DNA from: Siphonodentalium dalli
Taxonomy: Eukaryota > Mollusca > Scaphopoda > Gadilida > Siphonodentaliidae
NCBI GenBank assembly: GCA_032622095.1
Contig: CP136065.1
Location: 149,301,577-149,365,576 of the forward strand
Length of the DNA: 64,000 nucleotides
Direction of reading: 5' to 3'
The translations under genes were made by a program, and so were the position numbers. Below the pieces are notes generated by a model, which saw only the letters and a program-made list of their open reading frames with translations, was not told where the DNA came from and ran no database searches. Numbering within the stretch: the first letter of the stretch is position 1; each line of letters begins with the position of its first letter. This document shows, piece by piece, positions 34,101 through 46,100 of this stretch.

Positions 34101-37100
34101 GAGGAAAAGAATCCTCTACCTCAAAGTGATGGTGAGACATCTAATAGAGAAATTGTTCCACTATAAACCTACCCACAATGCGATGGTGCTTTACCAAAAT
34201 ATTAAATTGAGGGCATGTACTCAATGCAGATCACTGTAAATTGCAAACACCATCACACATGGCTGATTCTATTGTTTACTGTTGTAAATATCTCAGATGT
34301 TATTGTGCCAGCATTGTGAGAGTGGGATAGACCCTCACATGCACAAATCCTGTTGTCGTCAGGAATGTGTGCACAAGTTATATGCAGGTGACAGTTCTGA
34401 TGTTGTCCTCCTCCATGGCCATATATTGAATATTTAATGTTAATATTTGTAAATATAACATGTACATGTTGATTTATGTTTTGCATGAAATATATATAGC
34501 TGATGCATGTTAAAAAGCTTCAAACATGTCTTTATGATTACAGCACAATACATCTTTTGACTGAGCAGCGCACCATTGCAGCTATTGATTTTGACCCACT
34601 TCACCACTATAATCGACTAAAGTTCATGTTCCTAACATGTTGACCTAGAGCTCCTAATAAATGTGATTTAAGTAACATTCAAGTAATTGATTAAATGTTT
34701 ATTATATGATAATTGTTTGAAAATGTCAGCTAATGGTCATATTCTGATCAGTAATCACTGTGTATTTTGTGGTCATCAAGGGGAATAACTCTGTTAATTT
34801 GCCAAGATAAATACCCATTTTGCATGATTATGGCATTCTGTATCATTCAAAAGGCTTTAGACACACATCCACCATAAAACATTAGAATTATATGTATACC
34901 TGTTGTGGAAAATTTTATGACCTCAAAGTTTTACTTTATTTATTACTTGTGGGTACTACACATTTTCAATATTGTCAACAAATCTTTCCTTTGTTAATTT
35001 GTCATATGGAAGTCTTTATGTAGTCTGTGTGATATAAAATTCCAAACCATGAGCTGATATATCACCAGTTTAGAGTCAACAAGTGGATTCACAAACATTT
35101 CATTTATGGTAGTTGCTGTTTTATACCCCGGTTATTCTATTTGTTCTTAGTATCTAACCTGTGATTGTGAGGTCCGTCCAACTTTCTTTTAGTGGAGTTA
35201 TTCCCTTTTTTTCAAATTAGAAATATCTTACAACCGTGTAGTTTTGTCCAATCTTGTATTACTTCATTTAATTGTTTCCTTAGTCCCATTAGGACAGTCG
35301 CTCCTGACACCTAGTTTAACTTAGTAATCAATTTGATTTCAATACTCAAAAGCATAAGTAAACCCTTCTATGACTGGAGCTTCCTGTAATTTTGTGAAAA
35401 CCCTGTGCCAATGCATTCTCTTATATATGTGTTTCCCATAGGGAGCCTCACATATATATGATAATACATTGGCCTAACTATATTTACCTTGACCTTGTAA
35501 GCCAGTGCATTATCTTATATATGCGAGGCTCCCTATGGGAGACTTGCATATGTAAGAGAATGCACTGGCATAGGGTCTTTAGTGCTGCACCACCGCATGA
35601 ATAGAAAGGATTAATACCTGTGAGATATTTCATCAAACTCTCTTGAAATTTTTTAATCAACTATCTACAGTGGCCGCCTAACATCACATGACTCTCCAAA
35701 TGTCATGTGACCAATTACCAATCAGCTCAAATTCTGCCTTAAAATAATTTTTATTTGACTATCTCACATTTTGTCAGGCACCAAACAGACATGGTTTGAC
35801 ATTTCAAAATGAGGCCTGACATGTCTTTTTATAACCCGAAATAATGCCAAGTGAAACTAACAATGATTTATTATCCCCCAATTATGATCCACTTCTCAAT
35901 TGTCACTTTTTAAAAATAATGCAAATCTGCCAACCCTGGCCACATTATCAGACATGCTTGCCAATTTCATACTCAAATCTAAGGTTATAGAAATCTAAAA
36001 ATTACTCTGATCCCGGTGCTGTTACTAGTACCATATAAGGGTATGCCTATCATTACAAACATGTGACTGTATAGAACACAGGACAGTAGTATTATATACA
36101 TCTGAAAAACCCAGATTTTGGCAAAACAAATAATTAAAATTTACTCTCCAATAGAATAAATTTCATTTAACAGAATACTATATCGATTTGTTTTGCAAAT
36201 ATCACATTACCAGTGACATTTTCCTTAAAAATACGTCAATATTTCAACCTGACATTATGTCAGACAGTTTCCAAGCAGAGCATGGCAACCTATAAACTTG
36301 AATCTATTCAATTGAATTTGGCGTCTGACAATTGTCTGTGTCAGACCACTTATTTGGAGCCTAACTAATGCTCTAAGTAATGAAATAAAATTGCTTATTA
36401 TGAATCCAGAGGAAGAAATCAACATTTTCCGTTGGTATATGATATGACTGTTGAATCAAAATTAGTTTGGTGCTACCTAGGGTCCTGCAAATATTCGATA
36501 TTCGATTCGAGATTCGATTCGAAAGTCAAATTCGATTCGAATTCGATTCGAAATTTCCAACTCGAAATTTCAAATATACACTGACAAAAAAGTAGGATGT
36601 TAACGGACAGGTAAACACATCGATCTTAGCTGTTTCTGTGCAATATTATTCCCAAAACTTATGAATATATGCAGCTTATATAATTCTTATTGTACATCGC
36701 GAAAGTTCGCATGCTATTACGTATAAGTATAGCCAGTAATTAGACACTATAAGACGACTAAATGCATCTGAATTCTAGCTTTGAACATGGTAGCCAAAAG
36801 CTTGGAGATCGCCGATGGACCGATGACGCACGTAAATTATAATAGCGATGAAACTGAGCAACGTTCAGTTTCATTTCCAAACAGTGGCGGCAGGAAGACG
36901 GCCTATTTGGCTATGCCGCTCCTGTACAATATAGTCATGTTTATTTCTGAATATTTCACTGTCAGCATTATGTTTGTAAATATTGTGCAAAAACAATCAA
37001 AAACCGCTAGCGTTATCCACCGACTATACGTCTCAGATTCCGCGTTATGTAATATCGCTGAGAATGCAAACAGCACGTGTTCCCGGCGTTGAAAAGTGCA

Positions 37101-40100
37101 CATGGGCGGTGTGTTCGTTTGAAGTTGACTTTCAGTGTCGGTGCGTTCCTTGAAACTTGACAATTTGTCGTCTGTTATTCATGTTTATTTTAAACATGAT
37201 ACAAGCTGCATGCAGTACTGGAACTTACACGTGTGATGAAAGCAACATGGTATATAAATCGCAAGCGTCTGGGACAACAACCCATCTAAGCATCCAGCAC
37301 TACATAAACAGGTTACCCTGGACTGTTGTTGCCTCTTCAAGTTTATAACAACAGGTGTTTCCCAGTGCCAATTTGCAACTGTGCATGTACATGCAAACTC
37401 TAAAAATTGCACGTGATTTTAATTCCGATAATCCGTTTTGTGGTTATATATTTAATCGTCGTGACGACGCATGTACGTTTTAATGCTTTTTTTTTCTCGA
37501 CAATTCTCAATTGAAGTTGATAATATCAGGAACGATCGGTTGATCGCCAAATAAGTTATGATGGAACTTCATGGAACTTCATAGAACGTTTCATAAATCG
37601 TCTAATAATTGACAATAAATGCCCAATTGAGAATGCAACACACAGGTATGATTCGATTCGAAATTCGATTCGATATTCGATTCGATTTCGTCGACTCGAT
37701 TCAATATTCGATTCGATCAAAATCTCCAATTCGCAGGACCCTAGTGCTACCATATCTGATTGATATATTGCAAGATGTCTTTCGTTGCAGTGCTTTATCT
37801 ACAAACTTAGTTACTGCTTATATGAGCAAAAGTGTAAGTGAAATTTAAGCTTTTTGATGAAAGCATATTTGGATTTTATATTTGCACATCTCCTAGCTCC
37901 TGTTAATTCCATACTGTCCAAATTCAGCAATGTAATTTCTACTAACATTCGTAAAAGATATCTACAAATTTATGAAATCCATAAACTAACAAAACCATAA
38001 AGCTTTGGGTTTTAAACATGATGGTCATTCAGACCTGCAAATCATCAATCTAGTTCTAAAAAGTTAAAGACATATTATGGACTTGTTCGGGTGTTTGAAA
38101 CTGATACGTTAGTACTCAGACGCTATGCCAACTGTGGGAATGTAGCATTCTACTAACATTGCCGAAAATCTCAAAGAAATCGACCATACCACTCCATAGA
38201 TATCATCGTCTGAACTACACATAATTATAAATATTTACATCTTGATTCGGGACGCAACTAACAGAAATTATTTCGCCACCGACATTCTAATTACTATTTA
38301 TTTAACATTTAATTAATATATAAGAATGACAGTGTGTGTGTGCTGGAAATATGGATTAATAGTCATCAAAATAACTACTTTGAGCAAGATTAATCTCCAT
38401 TTCTATTTGATCACCCAACCAGAGAATTTCATATCACTTTAATACTGTGTCAAGTTTTCAATGCGAGATACATCTGTGGAAATCCAAGTCAATGGTTGTA
38501 CATAGCTAATAATATGATGGGAAGATAATAGTCAGTGGTTATAAAATATAAAGATACATGTAATAGGTATATTTTGTTGCAGCATTCACATATTTGGTTA
38601 TGCCTCACTATGTACAGATGTCAATCTGTTATAATTTATTATTCTATATTCTAATAACACCATTGTGTCTGTAAACTAGCTGCATATATACTAATATATA
38701 ATATACTAATGTGTATTGTATGTATACAATTTCCATGTTTCTCAAACTAGCATAATTGTTCGAATACTAGTTGCATTTATAAGTCTGTTGTGTCTGAATA
38801 GCTGCATATTTTAAGTTAATTCTTTCTGAATACTAACTTCATGCATACCCAGTAAGCTATTTTTACTAGCCAGTTTATTATTTCTGAAATTTAGCTACAT
38901 ATATAGGCTATTTTTTTCTGAATACTAAATACATGCATAAGCTCATAAGCATTTTTCTGAATAATAGCCATCCAACAAGAGAAACAGGAAAAAGAATTCC
39001 AGAACTCCATCTCACATTTCAACAAGGGAGGCCTGAAGCGTGCCCAAACTGAGGAAAAGAATCCTCTGCCTCAAAGCGATGGTGAGAATTCTTAGGGAAA
39101 TTATTCCACTATACTCATACAATACAATTATTATACGCCTGGCCCTCCATCCGTCCGTCCGAGCAATCATCTCCTAGTAGGTTATTGGATCTCAATAAAA
39201 TTTGGTAAGCATCATAGACATCATGAGAACTTTCAGAGAAAGTATCCAATGATGTTACTCGCGTTTTCCATTCTAGGGTTATTATGCCCCCGACTTGAAG
39301 TCGGCGGGTATATAGTCGACGTCTCCGTCCGTACGTCCGTCCGTACAAACATTTTGCATTATTGTTCAGCAACCGCTGGACAGATTTTGCTGATATTTGG
39401 TATGGTGATAGAGCAGCATGGGGGAACAGCTACATGCATAGCGCGGGTTTCGTCCACCCATTTTCACCAGAGTTATGGCCCTTTTTTCAACTTAGAAAGT
39501 TTGAATTTTGTCCGTCCGTACAAACATTTTGCATTATTGTTCAGCAACCGCTGGGCAGATTTAGCTGATATTTGGTATGGTGATAGAGCAGCATGGGGGA
39601 ACAGCTACAAGCATAGCGCGGGTTTCGTCCACCCATTTTCACCAGAGTTATGGCCCTTTTTTTTTGTTGCGAATTTGGGTATGATCTGATGATTTTTGCC
39701 AGAGTTATGGCCCTTTTTTCAACTTAGAAAATTTGAATTTTCGCTTTTTGGGTTTCCGGATCGCTTCTTTTTGGGTTTTTAGTCAACATTTCTGTACGAA
39801 CTTCTTTTGGAATGGTCATATAGACCTCCTCGGATATCCGCAGTTTCGTCCATTCTTAATCCGAATTGCTACGGTCGGGGGCAAATGCCATGCGACAGCG
39901 TACCTCTTGTTAATTTTTGTTGATCTTGGAATTCTGATTTTTCGTCTGTTGGAGCAGATATCGGATCTCAATACAATTTTATGTTTGAATTCAGGAGGGC
40001 TTTCAGAGAAGTTATTGATTCCATTTTCTGTTTTAGAGCTAATCCTCTTTGTTCATCTGAAAATGTTTATTTTTCGTACCTCTGAGGAGATATCTCAGAC

Positions 40101-43100
40101 ATAGGTTATCCGATCTTTATGAAATTTTAAGGATGCTTGCCATCAGGAGGGTTTTGTTAGAATATCATTTCTTAATGTAGGGTCAGATAGAATATCATTT
40201 CTTAATGTACGGTCAGATAAGGTGAGGGGTTGAAATTTCATGCTTCCTGGTGTTAATAACAAGAGTTTTGCATTTAGTGTTGGGGAATGGTCGTCCAGTA
40301 TCAAATGTTGCGCGTTTCCTCATTTCAGTGGTGAGTGTTTAATATTTGTCATGTTTGATGCAATACTAACTATAGCATGGAGCATATTATTGTTTCTCAA
40401 AATAGACATGACTGCATGGCATCTTTCTATGAATTTCTATAAAATATGCCTATGTGATGTATATATCTTTAACTCCTCAGTTACATTCTTTTCTGAAGAA
40501 CTTAATAGTCTTGCTGTATTATTGAAAACTAATTGAAATTATAATTAATGAAAATATTCATTTATATATTTATATAATATTTAATGCATGTACATGTTTA
40601 TATTTTCCATATGTTACCCGAGAGCACCCCGGTGGACTTGTGGCTCAAAACTGCATTATTATTATTATTATTATTATTATTGACATGCTTATTTTGCATT
40701 TATATCTGATCTTGTTTTAGATAAATTTTCATACATAGTTTGTTAGTCACATTTTGAGAATTGAGAATAGTGTACTTATTATATGTGCAAAAAAATTGGG
40801 CACATGGACTATGGGATTTAATTAAGAGCATGCTTATACATGTATATATGTAATAAGAGTGATGACCAATGTTTTATAAGATTTCAGTGTTCATCATAAG
40901 CAGTTTAAATTCATAAATACTGTTACTTATCAACATAAAAAATGAGCTGAGAAAGTTTTAAAATAAAATATATAATAGGTGTCTGCATGCCAAAAATTAA
41001 AGGCATAGTTTATTATTGCAAATTGTTTGTTAGTTCTAGGAATACTGATTTACAGTTTAGAGCCATTATCATATCCTGGCCCTCATATAGACAATGATAT
41101 GCAATGTGGATCAGCTCAATTTCTTGCCGCATTTTGGCATCAGTGTTTAGAACTCATTTTGGCATCACTTTTTAGAAGTCATTTTTCATCTGTTTATTTG
41201 TTGTCTTGTATCTTCTGCTCATTTTCTAATTGTTTTTTATACAACAGCAATCCAAGCAGAAAAGCAGGAACAAGAGTTCAGGAAATCGATCGGTGATTTT
41301 GACAAAAACAAAATGAAACATTCAGATACACAACTCAAACAGTCTCTGCCTGATAAAGAAGGTATACCAATATACTCTCATTGAAAAATGTCATTGTCTT
41401 GCCTCAAATAAGGCTTATTGCTATCCGCTAGCTACTATTTGACTTGCCGGTTCTAATGCTCTGTACTTGTGGTATAGTTTTATTAGCTCACCTGAGACGT
41501 AGTCTCCGGTGGATCTCTGGTCATCACTCCTCGTCTGTCATCCGCCCATCCATCAACAATTCTGTAAACATCTTCTCCATAACCATAATTGGGTCACCAA
41601 GTCAAATATGGGTGGGGCCTGGAATTTAACTCTTTCCCACCATTAACCCAAGCAAAATCAATAAACCCACAAACTATAAACATAGTAATAGTATACCTAA
41701 TACTTATTACCTAAGTTATCATACTTAACAAACAACTTACAAGAACTCATATCGACAAACGCTATACTAAGATAGTTAGGCTCCCCTTGCTAAACTCTAA
41801 TCTTTCCCACCATGGTAATGCTGAAAACAACTTCTTCTCAAGATCCATTAAGCTGATTTAGCTTATATTTGGTCTGGAGGTTCCTTGTGTGACTGGGATT
41901 CAAATTTGTTCAAATTGGGTCACCGGGTCAATTATGTGTGGAGCCAGCGACATAAATTTTTCCCGCTATAATAATTCTTAAAACAATTCTTCTCATGACC
42001 GTTGATCATAAGAGGTTTAGGACATATAATTTTTAACTTTAAACCATTTTGATTTAAAAAAAAACAAACAACAATTTAAATAATACATTTTTTTAAATTG
42101 AATTTTTGAACGTTTTTTTTAGATTTAACTCCTTGCTCTAGCTATGTTCTTGGTTATAAATACTTGTTTTAAATGATTTTGACAAGTACTGACTGTTGTA
42201 GTCTTCAAAATCACAGTCTCACCAGTCTCCTCAACTCCACGGTCCTTGACTCTTGCTTAGTTCACATCCAATTTCTCAGGAAATTCATTATCCTAAATTT
42301 AAAAATATTTAATCTGACCTCGTATGAAGGTTATTATCATATACCTTACTGGTACATCTGATAAAAAAAGTTATTGTAGCAATTTCAAAAAAATGTCTTG
42401 CAAGTGCAAATGACAGAATTCAGGGGAGAGAAATCGGGCTATTTTCCTGTTACCAAAACACAAGAGTAGGGTCTCCACTGAATAGGAATATCATGTTACG
42501 TGTCAAAATTTTTCTCTTTTTTTGTGAACCTCCCCAGTTTTGTAAAATAATTAAACCTTCAAACCAGTAATGTCCCATTTAACACAGGCTACACTGTCTG
42601 TTATGCCCCCCCCCCCCCCCCATATACTTATTTTTCAATTTTGTCAGACCCCCCCCCCCCCCCTACAACCCGATATATCATGCACTGCTAACTTATCAAC
42701 CGTTAATCCTTCAAACCTGCCATCTTCTTCGTGGGAGATTTTGGTCAGCAACGTTTTATTTCAATTGAATATTGCACTTTTCGTAGGCCTTCATTCCTGC
42801 ATATATATTGTCATTTTGATGTTTTTAAAATCCTTACAAAAATGTCGCAAGTAGTGTTATTGGCCATTTCTCCATATGTCACTAAACTGGAGCAAAGTAA
42901 GATCATTGGAGTGTTGCGAGCTGTAATTAGGTGTTTCATGCATGCAGTAAAGTTACTTTGGTAGTTTCTGTACTGTGACTACCGAGAATGATGGAAGTTT
43001 TTGTTAATGGATTGATTCTGTCAAGACTGTTTAAGTAAAAATTGTCATTGCTTCAAATTCACTTCTTATTGAATAGATTGAGGATCATCATATAATGATC

Positions 43101-46100
43101 AGCGCATATAAACAAAAATACAAACACAATTTGAGGCCCAAAGTATGACATATATCAGCGACAATAAACTTGATGTTTCTGATTACATCAGTGCTCAAAT
43201 TTATCTATACAGATAGAACTTGAGTTTTTGCAATTTGTTTTCAGCATTAAAGCAGGAAAAGACTGAACTAGAACTGAAGGCATCTATTGGCCATTTCAAC
43301 AGAGGCTCACTAAAGAAAACAGAAGTTCAAGAAAAGAATCCATTGCCATCCAAAGAAGGTTGGTGCCTCACGATAGAAATGTTAAATTGTGATCTGTGTG
43401 TATTGAACATGCACCATATCTACGAGTTGAGTGTTGTTCAGTTTCCACTGCCAGACAGGCATTAAATCCAGAATCCAGGATGAGTGTAAAGTTTGTTCAA
43501 GTTGGTATGCTAATTAGGATTAGAAATACCAAGCAAAGTAAATATTATTCTGCATAAAAGGGCTCAAGCCTTCTAAATGGGTTCATGCAATATATTGAGT
43601 TCGGTAGCCTAGTGGTTAGAGTGTCCAACTTGTAATGGTGTTGACGCATCGGCATGAGTTCGCGCCCTCTGGTGGACCATCGTTTCTGCAACAGTGGCTT
43701 GGTCGGACTAAGCGGTGTGTGTGTGTACTGTAGACCTGCATGCTGTTAAAATCTCGCACCATTTTGTGACCTTTGGGCAAGGTCACTTAAACTGTTCGCT
43801 TCGTGGTACAAAGACGAGAAATAGGGACCTGGTTGTTGGATAAGCGTAAGGCTGGTACTGGAGATAAGCGCTATATAAGCACCATTATAAATAACATAAA
43901 AGTCTGTATTGAGTTTGTTGTTTCTAGTATTTTCATTATTAATTACTCTCCAATAATGAGATTTTGCATGTTAAAACCATTGTTATGTAAACATTAGTAT
44001 TACAGTGGCATTACCAATAAAAGTCCAATAAACTATCAAAAGTTTAATAAAAATTTGATGGTAAACATTGGAAAAGGTCAAAATATTGAATATTATTCTG
44101 AATATCATATTTAGACTGAAATATTTTAACTTACTACACGATTAGCAAAGTTTGTTGACAAATCACTGTAACAGTTTTGTTTACATAGTATGGTTTCATC
44201 ATGTGAAATTTCGTTATTGGAGAACTATCAATAATGAATATAGTTATCTATTTTGCCATGTTTTTCTTAGTGGTGATGTTTTTACGAACTTTTATATTTT
44301 TGCACATTTACCAATTGCAAGTGCCTTGGGTCCCTTTAAGAGTCCCTTAAAATATCAAAATAAATTGGTAGAACCTTCTATATCAAACAAGATAGTCTTT
44401 TTCAGGTGGTTATTCTTGACTTAAGGCCAAAACAAACTTCATATGGATCTTCGTTCGAGCTACAGTATTGACACTCACATTTTGTTTGCCCTATTAACCA
44501 TGTTATTTTATGCACTATTTAAATCAGAAGCATAAAATGTTTTGTAAACATTAGCTTGGAACCCGGGTTACATCTGTAAATCCTCTCCATTCCAGAGTAT
44601 ATAGGTTCAGCAAATGAAGTGTATAAGCTATGCCCTGATGATTCCAATGAGACAACTGCCTCAAACACAGGTTTTTACATGCATTGCTTGATCAGATATT
44701 TGTCAAACATCTATTCCTTGATGCACACTGTCACAATTATTCCAGTCAGGTGTCTATCCACACATAATCCCTAATTGGGCATTGTTGCATGGCTCTTATC
44801 TATATGGTTTCCATGAATTTCCTGATTGTTAGCAGGCCTCAATATATGGTGCTGGACATTTTCAGAATGAGGTCCCAAGAGAGTGAATTTGGTGACGCTA
44901 CCACGCGCACCAGGCTAGCGTTATCAAATTCATCCTCTGATGACCTCATTCTGCTATGGGAGACTTAGACCTGATTTAAGTTCCCATATAGAGAAGATGG
45001 TTATGTGCCTCCATTGGGCACACATGTTTGAATTATGAATTGTATAATTTGCCAATTTCGAAGATATACAGAAACTAAATTAAAAATCAAATAGAAACTT
45101 TCTAAAGAAACTGAAAAAAACTTGTTAATTTGATAATAAAGATACCGGTACTTTCCTGAAAGATGAGGTCTAAGCAGAATGAGGTCCCCATGGGGTCAAT
45201 TTAGTGATACTAGCTCTCTGTGCTGGGTAGCCTCATTAAATTCGCCCTCTGGGGACCTCATTCTGCAAAGTCCAGCACTATATTTTGAGGCCTGATTGTT
45301 AGGTTACTGAGCATCTCCAAGATAGAAGTTGCATCAAACGGGATCATCCGCTTCGTTTTATTTGTTATTGACCAAATCAATGTTTTGTCAATTGATGAAA
45401 ACTGGGAATGGTTCTGGGTAACAAAATTATCTAAGCCATGCGACATTGTCCATTTCTGCCACACTTAAGGACACAGAAGTGTATTGGTCACACACACCCT
45501 CACACACACACACACACCGAATACCTGCAAAATGATGTTACATTTTTTTTATCACCTCTCCTTCCTCAACCCAAAACATTGGCCTTCATCTCACACCTTC
45601 TATCGCTGTATCTCCAATTCTTCTCATAAAACCCCAGAAGATGTGAAACTTGAGATTTGAACATTTGTGGTTGCAGTGATTGACATTGTTGTGTATATAT
45701 TGTATTCCAATATTAGGAGACTTTAATATTATTATGATGGTGGTGTTTCAAATGAATGTATGCATTTCCATTTAATGATTCACTGGACAAGTTTCATTTA
45801 CCTTTAGGATCTTACATATTGAAAAGTTTAAATTATGAAGAGCATTGTTGCATCAGTGGAATTACAAACTGATTCAGTCACTGAAATTAAATCCATTGAT
45901 TGTTATCTGAATAAATAGAATTGATATTAATCATGAAATTCCTTCTTCAAATTTGAAACAAGTCAGTTTTGTCCCTCTGGACATAAATCTCAGCTATGCG
46001 TTAATGGTTTCGCCATCATGAATGCTTTCTAATGAGGGACTAATGATGTTGTTTGAGTTTTCTATTCTCGATTTATCCTTCTTTGATTTAATATCTGGAA

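Noticed and set aside
36787-37345. hAT transposase gene inside 36478-37743
   Set aside because: Only short frames with one weak BED-finger-like stretch; no catalytic region or dimerisation domain is seen.
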